Source: Bradyrhizobium sp. 132
Lineage (GTDB): Bacteria; Pseudomonadota; Alphaproteobacteria; Rhizobiales; Xanthobacteraceae
Direction of reading: 5' to 3'
Length of the DNA stretch: 64,000 nt
NCBI RefSeq assembly: GCF_023074185.1
Contig: NZ_JADPKY010000006.1
Span: 1 to 64,000 of the forward strand
The translations under genes and the position numbers were made by a program. How positions within the stretch are numbered: the stretch's first letter is position 1; each line of letters begins with the position of its first letter. The notes under the pieces were generated by a model. That model made no database searches. It was not told the origin of the DNA and saw nothing but the letters and a program-made list of their open reading frames with translations. This document shows positions 7,963-16,761 of the stretch, one piece after another.

Positions 7963-9060
7963 CTACATCCCCGGCCAGTCTTCCGCCGTCAGCGTCGCGG
8001 CGTCGGCGCCGACGATCTCGGAGAGAGAATCCCTCCCGGTGCGCAAGAGCGTCGAGGTGAGGTCGCGCTTGATCTCGTCGACGAGGCCGAGGCCCTTGTA
8101 GATCAGCGACGAATAGAGCTGGATCAGGCTCGCGCCGGCGCGGATTTTCGTCAGCGCGGCGCCGCCCGAATCGACACCACCGACACCGATCAAGGGGAAT
8201 GCGCCCTCGACCCGCACATAGGTCTCCGCGACCATCCGCGTCGACAGCCGGAACAGCGGCCGGCCGGACAGCCCGCCCTGCTCCTTTGCGCGCATCTCCT
8301 CGCGCAACGTGCTCGGCCGCGCGATCGTGGTGTTCGACACGATCATGCCGTCAACCCGGCGCGAGCGCGCGACCTGCACGACGTCGTCGAGCTGGGCGAG
8401 GCTGAGGTCCGGCGCGATCTTGAGCAGCACCGGCGTGTCGCCGGCCTTCTGGCGCACCCGCTCGCGCGCGTCGATCACCCTGGCGAGGAGATCGTCGAGC
8501 AGCGCGCCTTCCTGCAAATTGCGCAGGCCTGGCGTGTTCGGCGAAGAGACGTTGACGGTGAAATAGCTCGCCACCGGCGCAAAAGTCTCGATCAGCTTCA
8601 CGTAATCATTGACGCGGTCCGGCGAGTCCTTGTTGGCGCCGACATTGACGCCGACGATACCGCCATGCTGCGCGCGCGCCGCGAGCCGGCGCAACGCGAC
8701 TTCCGCGCCGTCATTGTTGAAGCCCATGCGGTTGATGACGGCCTCGTCGCGCTCCAGACGAAACAGCCGCGGCCGCGGATTGCCGCTCTGCGGTTTCGGC
8801 GTCACCGAGCCGATCTCGACGAAGCCGAAACCGAGCCGCAGCAGCGCATCCGGCACTTCGGCGCTCTTGTCAAAGCCCGCGGCCATGCCGATCGGATTGG
8901 AAAAATTGAGCCCGAAAGCGCGCACCGCGAGCTTGGGATCGTCAGCGCGCGGCTTGACCGGCGGCAGGAAACGCAGGCCCTGGATGGCGAGTCGATGGGC
9001 ATCCTCCGGATCGAGCCAGCGCAACACCGGCAGCGAGAAAGCGTCGAAAGCGCGGATCAC
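7963..9060 (-). CDS. pyrD: Quinone-dependent dihydroorotate dehydrogenase (class 2)
   Basis: A 365-residue FMN enzyme of the inner membrane that oxidises dihydroorotate to orotate with quinone in pyrimidine synthesis. The N-terminal helix region 'LPVLRWLDPEDAHRLAIQGLRF' is the class 2 membrane-association segment. The core shows 'NPIGMAAGFDK', 'EIGSVTPKPQ', 'RMGFNNDG', 'FTVNVSSPNTPGLR' with the catalytic serine, 'LLKIAPDL', 'NTT' and 'LIGVGGV'. Length is normal. Its start overlaps the stop of the upstream DUF952 gene by four bases, a pairing often conserved in alphaproteobacteria. It is convergent with the MATE gene, with only nine bases between stops. Confidence 0.96.
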   Translation of the reverse strand: MIRAFDAFSLPVLRWLDPEDAHRLAIQGLRFLPPVKPRADDPKLAVRAFGLNFSNPIGMAAGFDKSAEVPDALLRLGFGFVEIGSVTPKPQSGNPRPRLFRLERDEAVINRMGFNNDGAEVALRRLAARAQHGGIVGVNVGANKDSPDRVNDYVKLIETFAPVASYFTVNVSSPNTPGLRNLQEGALLDDLLARVIDARERVRQKAGDTPVLLKIAPDLSLAQLDDVVQVARSRRVDGMIVSNTTIARPSTLREEMRAKEQGGLSGRPLFRLSTRMVAETYVRVEGAFPLIGVGGVDSGGAALTKIRAGASLIQLYSSLIYKGLGLVDEIKRDLTSTLLRTGRDSLSEIVGADAATLTAEDWPGM

Positions 9061-9401
9061 GGGGCAAGCTCCGGGACGTCGTGGCCGCCATCGGAGCGCG
9101 TGTTGAGGTTGATCACCGCAATCACCGCGCCGAAATCGAGCTCGCCATAAAGATGCGGAAACAGCTCCTCATTGCGCGATCGCTCCCAGCGCAATTCGCT
9201 GCCGAGCGCATCGCCGTCAACCTCGACCAGGAACAGCGCGCGCTGCCCAAAATAATGCTTGCGCAAGGTCTCGGGAACCTGGGCCGCGGTGGAGAAATGG
9301 ATGAATCCGTCGCGCGCATCGTCCGCGCTGCCGCGGTAGACACCCTGCCGTTCCGCCTCGCGCCAGGCCGAGGCCGGACAGATTTTGTAGATCTTGACCA
9401 C
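9057..9401 (-). CDS. DUF952 domain-containing protein
   Basis: A 114-residue cytoplasmic protein. It has the DUF952 pattern: 'YKICPASAWREAE', 'GSADDARDGFIHFSTAAQVPET', and a late 'FPHLYGELDFGAV'. The conserved His and acidic residues suggest a small enzyme fold, but the family has no established reaction that I know. It is the first gene of a two-gene unit with pyrD, overlapping it by four bases. Full length and intact. Confidence 0.88.
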   Translation of the reverse strand: MVKIYKICPASAWREAERQGVYRGSADDARDGFIHFSTAAQVPETLRKHYFGQRALFLVEVDGDALGSELRWERSRNEELFPHLYGELDFGAVIAVINLNTRSDGGHDVPELAP

Positions 9402-9499
9402 CGCTTACGGAGCCCTTTGAGTTGCTTGGGTTTTTTCGTCTCTTGCGGGTCTTAAAACCCGGGCGCGACCGTAATGGCGCCCCCGTCCGAACTCAAGAG

Positions 9500-9600
9500 T
9501 TAGAGCCATTTCCGGTCCGATGAAATCGAACCGGGACTCTAAATTCTTGTTTGACGCGTTTTCTTTGCGCGAACCGGCATCTACTTCGCTTGAAAACGCT
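9500..9600. repeat. Dispersed intergenic repeat (TTAGAGC...GAAAACGC type)
   Basis: Approximately 100 bases carrying TAGAGCC, GGGACTCTAAATTCTTG, TTGACGCGTTTTCTT and CTTCGCTTGAAAACGC, with inverted-repeat structure. This composition matches a dispersed repeat I recognise from Bradyrhizobium genomes. It lies between the divergent DUF952 and S24-like regulator genes, so it may carry or shape their promoters. The rest of the gap (9402-9499, 9601-9679) shows nothing definite. Confidence 0.6.
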
Positions 9601-9679
9601 TTCCCGCCCCTTGCGCGAAAAACGGAAAACCGGTTGATTTGAGGATAGTTTTCCTGAGTTGCGACGGGCTGGACCTTCC

Positions 9680-10333
9680 ATGGTCAGGCAGGCCAATGCG
9701 CAGAGGATGCTCACTCACGACCAGATCTGGGTCGCACTGGATCGGCTGGCGGCGCGCGCCGGCTTGTCGCCGTCCGGCCTCGCCAAGCGCGCCGGGCTCG
9801 ACCCCACCACCTTCAACAAGTCCAAGCGCGTCACCGCCGACGGCCGCGAGCGCTGGCCCTCGACCGAATCGATCGCGAAAGCGCTGGCGGCGGCGGATTC
9901 GTCGATCGACATTTTTGCCAGGCTGGTCGGCGACGAGACCGGCGACGGCCGCTCGGTACCGCTGCTCGGCTTCGCGCTGGCCGGCGCGAGCGGCGCCTTC
10001 GACGAGGCCGGCTTTCCCATCGGCAAGGGCTGGACCGAATTTGCGCTTCCCACCGCCGAGGACAGCCGCAGCTTCGCGCTGCACATTTCCGGCGAAGCGC
10101 TGCAGCCCGCCTATCGCGACGGCGACGTCATCCTGGTCTCGCCGGGCGCGCCGATCCGCAAAGGGGATCGCGTGGTGGTGAAGACAAGAGCGGGCGAGGT
10201 GACGGTCGCGACGCTGAAGCGCCGCACGGCAAAGACGCTGGACTTGCAGCCGCTCGATGCCTCACAGGCCGAGCGCACGATGGCGGCGAGCGACGTGGCA
10301 TGGGTCGCAAGGATCGTATGGGCAAGCCAGTGA
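9680..10333 (+). CDS. HTH transcriptional regulator with S24/LexA-like C-terminal domain
   Basis: A 217-residue predicted repressor. An HTH region occupies about residues 15-75 ('LDRLAARAGLSPSGLAKRAGLDPTTFNKSKR'). The C-terminal part resembles the LexA/CI S24 domain. The segment that normally reads SGxSM is SGEAL here (137-141), so alanine 140 replaces the usual nucleophile, while the expected general-base lysine remains (K180). Self-cleavage is therefore unlikely; it may act as a non-cleavable dimerisation or sensing domain. ATG 9680 is used; ATG 9707 and TTG 9659 are alternatives, since no good ribosome-binding site separates them. It is alone and divergent from DUF952-pyrD. Confidence 0.82.
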   Translation: MVRQANAQRMLTHDQIWVALDRLAARAGLSPSGLAKRAGLDPTTFNKSKRVTADGRERWPSTESIAKALAAADSSIDIFARLVGDETGDGRSVPLLGFALAGASGAFDEAGFPIGKGWTEFALPTAEDSRSFALHISGEALQPAYRDGDVILVSPGAPIRKGDRVVVKTRAGEVTVATLKRRTAKTLDLQPLDASQAERTMAASDVAWVARIVWASQ

Positions 10334-10360
10334 GGGAGCGTTATGCGCCGCACACTCGGC

Positions 10361-10482
10361 GTCGTCCTGGCGAAAGCCAGGACCCATTACCCCAGGGAGC
10401 AGTAGTCACGAGAGGTGGTCACTCCGAATCCCCGTAACCACATCCGACGGTGGTTATGGGTCCTGGCTTTCGCCAGGACGAC
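10361..10482. repeat. Inverted repeat pair with TCCTGGC-GAAA-GCCAGGA hairpins
   Basis: Two inverted arms, GTCGTCCTGGCGAAAGCCAG at 10361 and its complement ending at 10482, with about 65 bases between. Each arm is itself a GAAA-loop hairpin. The same hairpin unit recurs at 42597-42622. It lies between the convergent regulator and lysK genes and may end both transcripts. No coding signal is visible. Confidence 0.7.
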
Positions 10483-10520
10483 ATTGTGGAGAGATCACGC
10501 AAACAACAAATTGGACACCC

Positions 10521-12164
10521 TCACGCACTCCGCGCCAGCGCGCCGTCGATCATGTTCATCGCGTTCTGCACGCCATACACCGCGACAAAGGAGCCGAAGC
10601 GCGGGCCCTTTTCCTGGCCGAGCAGCACCTGGTAGAGCATGTTGAACCAGTCGAGTGTCACGCCCGGACGACCGTCCTTGCCCTTCTTGACCTGGTCGAG
10701 GAACGGCTCGCGGCGGCCGATCTCGTAGACGACGTTCTGGATGTCCTCCGGCGTTGCGTCCTGGGAAAGCTGCGATAGCGCGTCGCGCAGATCCTGGAGC
10801 GCTGCGCGCTCCGTCTCGGTCGGTTCGCGGAACGTCTTCGTCGGCGCCACGAAGTCGCGATAATAGTTGATGGCATAGCCGACCATCGCATCGAGCTTGG
10901 GATGCGTCTGCGGCGACACGCCCGGACGATAGCGGCCAATAAAACCCCACAGCGTCTCGGCATTCTCCGCGTTCGACGACGACACCAGCGTCAGCAAGAG
11001 CTGGAACGTGACGGGCATATCGAACTTCGGCGGGTTGCCACTGTGGACATGCCAGACCGGATTGCCGAGCTGCTGCTTGGCGTCCTGCTTGGCAAAGCCG
11101 TCGATGAACTGCTGGTAGTCGTCGACGTTGCGCGGGATGACGTCGAAATACAGCCGCTTGGCCGCCTTCGGCTCGCGATACATGAACAACGACAGCGATT
11201 CCGGCGAGGCGTAGCGGAGCCATTCGTCGATGGTGAGGCCGTTGCCCTTCGACTTCGAGATCTTCTGGCCCTTGTCGTCGAGGAAGAGCTCGTAGTTGAA
11301 GCCTTCCGGCGGCGTGGCGCCGAGCGCCCTCGCGATCGCGCCGGAGAGTTTTACGGAATCGATCAGGTCCTTGCCGGCCATCTCGTAATCGACGCCGAGC
11401 GCGACCCAGCGCATCGCCCAATCGGCCTTCCATTGGCACTTGACGTTGCCGCCGGTCACGGGCGTCTCGACTTCCTGGCTGGTATCGGGGTCGACATAGG
11501 TCACCGTGCCGGCCGCAACGTCGCGGCGGATCATCGGCACCTGCAGCACGACACCCGTGGTCTTGCTGATCGGGAGGAACGGCGAATAGGTCGCGCGGCG
11601 GTCGGGTCCGAGCGTCGGCAAGATGATCGCCATCACCTTGTCGTAGGCCGCCAGCATCTTGAGCAGCGTCGCGTCGAAACGGCCGGACGTATAATATTCG
11701 GTCGAGCTCGCGAATTCGTAGTCGAAGCCGAAATGATCGAGGAAGGCGCGCAGCCGCGCATTGTTGTGGTGCCCGAACGACGGGTACTCGTTGGAGAACG
11801 GATCCGGCACGCGCGTCAGCGGCTTGCCGAGATGCGCGGCCAGCATCTCCTTGTTGGGGACGTTGTCGGGCACTTTCCGAAACCCGTCCATGTCGTCGGA
11901 GAACGCGAGCAGGCGCGTCTTGATCTTGTTTTCGGTCAGCACATGGAAGGCATGCCGCACCATCGATGTGCGCGCGACCTCGCCGAAGGTGCCGATATGC
12001 GGCAGGCCGGACGGGCCGTAGCCGGTTTCGAACAGCACCTCGTCCTTCGGGCTTTTCTTCAGCCGCGCGACAATGGCCTTCGCCTGCTCGAACGGCCAGG
12101 CATTGGATTGTTCGGCGAGCGCACGCAGATCGCTCGGATTCGCGGCAAGATCGATAACGGACAT
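10521..12164 (-). CDS. lysK: Lysine--tRNA ligase, class I
   Basis: A 547-residue class I lysyl-tRNA synthetase that charges tRNA-Lys in the cytoplasm. The signature HIGT (56-59) and KISKS followed by KGN mark the class I Rossmann catalytic domain; class II LysS motifs are absent. A helical anticodon-binding region forms the C-terminal third. This archaeal-type enzyme replaces LysS in many alphaproteobacteria. The start at 12164 gives the normal family N-terminus. The gene is monocistronic, between repeats on both sides. Confidence 0.96.
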   Translation of the reverse strand: MSVIDLAANPSDLRALAEQSNAWPFEQAKAIVARLKKSPKDEVLFETGYGPSGLPHIGTFGEVARTSMVRHAFHVLTENKIKTRLLAFSDDMDGFRKVPDNVPNKEMLAAHLGKPLTRVPDPFSNEYPSFGHHNNARLRAFLDHFGFDYEFASSTEYYTSGRFDATLLKMLAAYDKVMAIILPTLGPDRRATYSPFLPISKTTGVVLQVPMIRRDVAAGTVTYVDPDTSQEVETPVTGGNVKCQWKADWAMRWVALGVDYEMAGKDLIDSVKLSGAIARALGATPPEGFNYELFLDDKGQKISKSKGNGLTIDEWLRYASPESLSLFMYREPKAAKRLYFDVIPRNVDDYQQFIDGFAKQDAKQQLGNPVWHVHSGNPPKFDMPVTFQLLLTLVSSSNAENAETLWGFIGRYRPGVSPQTHPKLDAMVGYAINYYRDFVAPTKTFREPTETERAALQDLRDALSQLSQDATPEDIQNVVYEIGRREPFLDQVKKGKDGRPGVTLDWFNMLYQVLLGQEKGPRFGSFVAVYGVQNAMNMIDGALARSA

Positions 12165-12222
12165 CTAGGAGCCTCCGGGCCGCGGAAAATAGCGATTTCC
12201 GGGCAGAATGCAATTTTGTGAG

Positions 12223-12329
12223 ACCCTCACCCTGAGGAGCGCGCTCTTCGCGCGCGTCTCGAAGGGCGAGGCCACCAGCGGGGCCTTCATCCTTCGAGAC
12301 GCTTGCTGCGCAAGCTCCTCAGGATGAGG
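12223..12329. repeat. Dispersed palindrome (CCTCA-CCTGAGGAGC ... CTCCTCAGGATGAGG type)
   Basis: Long inverted repeat with outer arms CCTCACCCTGAGGAGC and GCTCCTCAGGATGAGG and inner arms CGTCTCGAAGG and CCTTCGAGACG. A closely related copy is at 57111-57203. This family is very common between genes in Bradyrhizobium. It lies between lysK and the upstream minus-strand binding-protein gene. Confidence 0.8.
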
Positions 12330-12350
12330 AATTGGTAACGACGCGTGGGA

Positions 12351-13286
12351 CTAAAACGGGCTCACCGAGAAATACCGCAGCCACAGATCCGTGTAGCGGC
12401 CTTTTTCCCAGACACGGAACATCGCCCAGTTCAGGGCCTGGCGCAGCACGTCGTTGCCCTTGCGCACGGCGATGCCGATGCCCTCGCCGAAGAAGCGGCT
12501 CTCGACGAAGGGGCCGCCGGAGAAGGCGCAGCAATCGCCGGAATCGGAGCCGTTGATCCAGAACGCGAGCGAGATGGCGTCCCCGAAGATGAAATCGACC
12601 TCACCCTTGCGTAAAGCACTCCGCATAACGTCGTCGTTGGGATACGGGTGCAGCTCGGCATCGGTGAACATCGCCTTGAGATAGGCTTCATGCGCGGAGC
12701 CGGCGATGACGCCGACCTTCTTGCCCTCGAGATATTCGGGCCGGATCTCCGGCATCACCGCGTCCTTGCGCGAGGCGAAGCGCGCCGGCACGCGGTAATA
12801 GGGATCGGTGAAGTCGACGCGGGCGCGGAGCTGCGGGCTCACCGCCATCGAGGCGATGATGGCATCGCCCCGGTTGGAGGCGAGCGCGTCCACCAGCGTC
12901 TCGAAGCGGCGCATCTGCACCGTGCAGGTGACCTTGATCTCCTCGCACAGCGCGCGGGCGAGATCGACGTTGAAGCCGGCCGGATTGCCGTCGGCGCCGG
13001 TGTAGTTGAAGGGCGGATAGTCGGTCTCGGTCAGGAAACGGATCACGGTCAGACGCGACAGGTCCGGCCGCTCCGGCCGCCGCCGCGGGTCCCAGAAGCC
13101 GGGCACGGCCTGCGGGGCCGCCTGGGGTCTCACCTGCGGTGTGGCTTCGGGCACCGCGGAAGGCTGCTTGGCCGGAGTCTGGGCTTTTGCGCCGGGCAGG
13201 CTTGCGAGCAGACAAACGCCGGCCGCCAGCCCAAGCAGGACACGGCGCACGGTCTGAAGCGGTTTTACCTGTCGCGATGCGGCCAT
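12351..13286 (-). CDS. Family 3 extracellular solute-binding protein
   Basis: A 311-residue exported protein. A signal peptide ('VLLGLAAGVCLLASLPGAKAQ', about residues 16-36) is followed by a Pro/Ala/Gln-rich linker to about residue 65. The SBP_bac_3 domain follows: 'LTETDYPPFNYTGADGNPAGFNVDLARALCEEI', 'DAIIASMAVSPQLRARVDFTDPYY', 'KVGVIAGSAHEAYL', 'DFIFGDAISLAFW'. These segments fit binding proteins of polar amino-acid ABC importers. Transport partners are not adjacent. Four cysteines in the domain could form disulfides. It ends close to a repeat preceding lysK. Confidence 0.88.
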   Translation of the reverse strand: MAASRQVKPLQTVRRVLLGLAAGVCLLASLPGAKAQTPAKQPSAVPEATPQVRPQAAPQAVPGFWDPRRRPERPDLSRLTVIRFLTETDYPPFNYTGADGNPAGFNVDLARALCEEIKVTCTVQMRRFETLVDALASNRGDAIIASMAVSPQLRARVDFTDPYYRVPARFASRKDAVMPEIRPEYLEGKKVGVIAGSAHEAYLKAMFTDAELHPYPNDDVMRSALRKGEVDFIFGDAISLAFWINGSDSGDCCAFSGGPFVESRFFGEGIGIAVRKGNDVLRQALNWAMFRVWEKGRYTDLWLRYFSVSPF

Positions 13287-13380
13287 CGGCGGGAAATGAA
13301 CGAATTTCGTTGAGATCGGAGGGCCTTATAGACCATCCGGCCGGGAACGCGAGCGCCGATTGCGTTTAGACGGGGGACCT

Positions 13381-13971
13381 TCAGAGATACCGCTTCAGCT
13401 CCACCGCGGCCTCTTCCGGCGTGCGCTTCAGGTTGAACGGCGAGACGAAGCGGCCGTCGCGGTCCATCAGATAGATCAGCGCGGTGTGGTCCATGGTGTA
13501 GTCGCCGTCCTTGGTCGGGACCTTCTTGGCGTAGACCCGGTAGGAGGTGATCACCTTGGCGGTCTCGGCGGGATCGCCAGAGAGGCCTTCGAGGTGCGGG
13601 TCGAAGCTCGACAGATAGTCCTTCATCGCCGCGATCGTATCGCGCTCGGGATCGACCGAGATGAAGACCGCGTTGACCTTGTCGGCATCCTTGCCCAGCG
13701 CGCGCAGCACTTCCGAGATCTCGAACAGCGAGGTCGGGCAGACATCGGGGCAATGGGTGTAGCCGAAGAAGATCAGGGTCGGCTTGCCCTTCAGGTTCTT
13801 GTCCGTGAAGGCCTTGCCGTTCTGGTCGGTGAGCTGGAACGGGCCGCCGATCGCGGCCGGCTGCGCCACCTTGCTGACTCCGCCCATGGCCCAGAATACG
13901 ATCAGGAGTCCGAGAACGAGGCTTGCAGCGAAGGCGGTCGCGATTACCAGCGGACGGGCGGCTGAACTCAT
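13381..13971 (-). CDS. SCO1/SenC/PrrC family copper chaperone-like protein
   Basis: A 196-residue, membrane-anchored, periplasm-facing thioredoxin-fold protein. One N-terminal helix spans residues 8-29. The copper-binding set is complete: Cys74 and Cys78 in 'YTHCPDVCPTS' and His162 in 'YTMDHTAL'. SCO proteins deliver copper to the CuA site of cytochrome c oxidase or act as redox sensors. It lies between a 64-residue membrane protein gene (25 bases upstream) and the family 3 binding protein. No oxidase genes are in the window. Confidence 0.94.
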   Translation of the reverse strand: MSSAARPLVIATAFAASLVLGLLIVFWAMGGVSKVAQPAAIGGPFQLTDQNGKAFTDKNLKGKPTLIFFGYTHCPDVCPTSLFEISEVLRALGKDADKVNAVFISVDPERDTIAAMKDYLSSFDPHLEGLSGDPAETAKVITSYRVYAKKVPTKDGDYTMDHTALIYLMDRDGRFVSPFNLKRTPEEAAVELKRYL

Positions 13972-13995
13972 GGGCGGAAAACTTCCTGTCGCGGG

Positions 13996-14190
13996 TCAGA
14001 AGCAGGCGGCAAAGCCAGTCCTGATCATTTCGAAGAACACCTGGCTGCCATAGTGGAACCAGAGCGCGAGCACGCCGAGCACGACCAGGCCGCCGACGCC
14101 AGCACCTGCCAACAGCAACACGAACGGCGTCCGGCCGGCAGTGGGCGAATTGTCCGATACAGGATGGGTAGGGTGCAGTGGTTGAGCCAT
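13996..14190 (-). CDS. Small single-pass membrane protein, hypothetical
   Basis: A 64-residue protein with one clear membrane helix at about residues 22-45 (TPFVLLLAGAGVGGLVVLGVLA) and a hydrophilic Pro/Ser/Thr-rich N-terminus. It ends 24 bases before the SCO start and is probably co-transcribed with it. The codon pattern matches neighbouring genes, which favours a real gene, but I do not recognise a family. A role in respiratory or copper biology is only suggested by position. Confidence 0.55.
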   Translation of the reverse strand: MAQPLHPTHPVSDNSPTAGRTPFVLLLAGAGVGGLVVLGVLALWFHYGSQVFFEMIRTGFAACF

Positions 14191-14300
14191 GACAACGATC
14201 GGGGCGAAGGCCCTGGTTCCCAGGCTTTCAGATAGGCTTTGGGCCGCCTGGGGGCAAGGCGCCGCTGGCGACCCAAAAGGATCCCGTCATGCTGAGGGTC

Positions 14301-14825
14301 TCAGTGAAAGACCTGGCCCCGAGCGGACTCGAGCTGTTCCGCTTCCGGCAGAGACCGGCGCGACGGCGGCTTGATCGCCGACGCCTGCGCGTCCAGGTAG
14401 CAGGGCTTGTACATGGCCTGGAGCTGTCTGCCCCTCAGGAACAGCATATGCGGGGTGAGGCCGCCGCGCTGATTGATCCAGCGTTTCACCTGCGACGGAT
14501 ACATCGCATAGAGCATCTGGGTCGCTTCGGAATTGGTGACGGCGCGGCCATTGGTGCCGAAATCCCAGGCGGCGTGGAAGCCCAGCGTCGCATGCGAGGT
14601 CACACAGATACGGTCATGCGGGATGGCGCCGAGGACGATGGTGCAGGCCGAGGCGCAGAGGCCGTCGATGATGACGGTATCACCGGACTGGCGCAGGTCC
14701 TGGTATTTGTCGACGTAGGTCCCGATCCGGCCGCCGCGGTCATCCGCGATCCGGACCACCGCGTGAGAAGCCCCCATGCTCGCGATCAGGAGAACCGCCG
14801 CGAGCAACCCCGTCAGAAATTTCAT
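14301..14825 (-). CDS. Exported conserved hypothetical protein (COG3904-like, ClpP/crotonase-like fold)
   Basis: A 174-residue protein with a signal peptide ('FLTGLLAAVLLIASMGASHA', residues 3-22). The mature part has 'GRIGTYVDKYQDLRQSGDTVIIDGLCASACTIVLG', followed by 'TLGFHAAWD'. A small residue-rich C-x-S-A-C-T motif and nearby His resemble periplasmic COG3904 proteins with a ClpP/crotonase-type fold. Activity is not established. The start at 14825 is supported by a GGGGG ribosome-binding site; the frame stays open further upstream without signal. Transcribed away from the flavin dehydrogenase at 15073. Confidence 0.75.
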   Translation of the reverse strand: MKFLTGLLAAVLLIASMGASHAVVRIADDRGGRIGTYVDKYQDLRQSGDTVIIDGLCASACTIVLGAIPHDRICVTSHATLGFHAAWDFGTNGRAVTNSEATQMLYAMYPSQVKRWINQRGGLTPHMLFLRGRQLQAMYKPCYLDAQASAIKPPSRRSLPEAEQLESARGQVFH

Positions 14826-15072
14826 TATCCCCCGCCCCAGTCGAATTCGAATCTGTGTGTCAGGTGGTGATGCCCTGCTAGGGTCCGTCGTAACCGCGGT
14901 TTTGTCTAGGCATGCCGGCTCGCTCAAAACAAATTCAAATCCAGTGTTGCGCCCGCGCTGCACTCGGGCGGTCTTTTCCCGAAGTGGAACAAGTTAACGA
15001 TGGCTTCCGCGCCATACTCTTGATCTCAGTTGCAACCGCTGGCTTCAATCCGGGCAACTACAGGGGGAACCG

Positions 15073-16758
15073 ATGGAGGGGGAACACTTGGCTAAACACT
15101 TGGCTGAAGAGACAGACGTCATCGTCGTCGGCGCAGGATTGTCGGGCCTCGTGGCCGCAACCGAGATCGCCGATGCGGGCAAGCGAGTGATCGTGGTCGA
15201 CCAGGAGGGCGAGCAGTCGCTCGGCGGCCAGGCGTTCTGGTCGTTCGGCGGATTGTTTCTGGTCGATTCGCCGGAGCAGCGCCGGCTCGGCATCAAGGAT
15301 TCCTACGAGCTTGCGCTGCAGGACTGGCTTGGCACCGCCGGCTTCGACCGCGACGAGGATTTCTGGCCGCGCCAATGGGCCGAGGCTTATGTGGGATTCG
15401 CGGCCGGCGAGAAGCGCGACTGGCTGCGTGCGATGGGCCATCGCATCTTCCCCGTGGTCGGATGGGCCGAGCGCGGCGGCTATGACGCGATGGGCCACGG
15501 CAATTCGGTGCCGCGCTTTCATGTCACCTGGGGCACCGGCCCCGGCATCGTCGAGCCGTTCGAGCGTCGCGCGCGCGAGGCCGTCAGAAGCGGCCGGCTG
15601 AGCTTCAGGTTCCGCCACCGCGTCGATGCGCTGTCGGTCACCAACGGCACGGTGGATGGCGTCAGCGGCGCCATTCTCGCCGCCGACAATGTCGAGCGCG
15701 GCAAGAGTTCGTCGCGCAGCGTCGTCGGCGAGTTTGCGTTGAAGGCGCAAGCCGTGATCGTGGCGTCCGGCGGCATCGGCGGCAATCACGAGCTGGTGCG
15801 GCAGAACTGGCCGAAGCGGCTCGGTACACCGCCGAAATTCATGATCTCCGGCGTGCCCGAGCATGTCGACGGCCGCATGATCGGCATCACCGAGACATCG
15901 GGCGCGCGGCTGATCAACCGCGACCGCATGTGGCATTATGTCGAAGGCATCCAGAACTGGAATCCCATCTGGCCGCGCCACGGCATCCGCATCCTGCCCG
16001 GCCCGTCCTCGATGTGGTTCGACGCCACCGGCACGCGATTGCCGGCGCCGCTCTTCCCCGGCTCCGACACGCTCGGCCAGCTCCAATACATCATGTCCAC
16101 CGGTTATGATTATTCCTGGTTCATCCTGACCCAGAGCATCATCAAGAAGGAGTTTGCGCTGTCGGGCTCGGAGCAGAACCCCGATCTCACCGGCAAGAGC
16201 TGGCGGATGACCTTGCGCCGCGCCATCAACAAGGGCGCGCCGGCGCCGGTGGAAGCGTTCAAAAGCCATGGTGTCGACTTCATCGTGCGCGACAAGATCG
16301 AGGATCTCGTTACGGCGATGAACAAGCTCGCTGGCAGCGACCTCCTCAAGCTCGAGCACATCAGGATGCAGATCGAGGCGCGCGACCGCGAGATCGCCAA
16401 TCCTTACGTCAAGGATGCGCAGGTGATGAACATCCACAATGCGCGGCGCTATATCGGCGACAGGCTGATCCGCACGGCTCCCCCGCACCGCATCCTCGAT
16501 CCCGCGCAGGGACCGCTGATCGCGGTCAAGCTCAACATCCTCACCCGCAAGACGCTGGGCGGTTTCGAGACCGACCTCTCCTCGCGCGTGTTCGGCGAGG
16601 AGGGCAGCGTCATTCCGGGCCTCTACGCAGTGGGCGAAGCCGCCGGCTTCGGCGGCGGCGGCGTGCACGGTTATCGCTCGCTGGAAGGCACGTTCCTCGG
16701 CGGCTGCCTGTTCTCGGGCCGCAATGCCGGACGCGCGGCGGCGAAGGCGGTGAGCTAG
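15073..16758 (+). CDS. FAD-binding dehydrogenase (fumarate reductase / ketosteroid dehydrogenase-like, COG3573)
   Basis: A 561-residue flavoprotein. The dinucleotide-binding motif 'VIVVGAGLSGLVAA' (GxGxxG) lies near residue 20 with 'VIVVDQE' at the end of the second strand. The C-terminus has 'VIPGLYAVGEAAGFGGGGVHGY' and 'GTFLGGCLFSGRNAGRAAA', the FAD-closing pattern of the fumarate reductase/3-ketosteroid dehydrogenase superfamily. The substrate is unknown. ATG 15073 follows GGGGGAA; a TTG at 15088 after GGAGGGGG is a credible alternative. It is followed three bases later by a depolymerase-like esterase, so both may be one operon. Confidence 0.88.
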   Translation: MEGEHLAKHLAEETDVIVVGAGLSGLVAATEIADAGKRVIVVDQEGEQSLGGQAFWSFGGLFLVDSPEQRRLGIKDSYELALQDWLGTAGFDRDEDFWPRQWAEAYVGFAAGEKRDWLRAMGHRIFPVVGWAERGGYDAMGHGNSVPRFHVTWGTGPGIVEPFERRAREAVRSGRLSFRFRHRVDALSVTNGTVDGVSGAILAADNVERGKSSSRSVVGEFALKAQAVIVASGGIGGNHELVRQNWPKRLGTPPKFMISGVPEHVDGRMIGITETSGARLINRDRMWHYVEGIQNWNPIWPRHGIRILPGPSSMWFDATGTRLPAPLFPGSDTLGQLQYIMSTGYDYSWFILTQSIIKKEFALSGSEQNPDLTGKSWRMTLRRAINKGAPAPVEAFKSHGVDFIVRDKIEDLVTAMNKLAGSDLLKLEHIRMQIEARDREIANPYVKDAQVMNIHNARRYIGDRLIRTAPPHRILDPAQGPLIAVKLNILTRKTLGGFETDLSSRVFGEEGSVIPGLYAVGEAAGFGGGGVHGYRSLEGTFLGGCLFSGRNAGRAAAKAVS

Positions 16759-16761
16759 ATC

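Noticed and set aside
10495..12213. A 572-residue minus-strand frame overlapping lysK
   Set aside because: It is another frame of the same strand as lysK, whose catalytic motifs are complete; translation lacks any domain.
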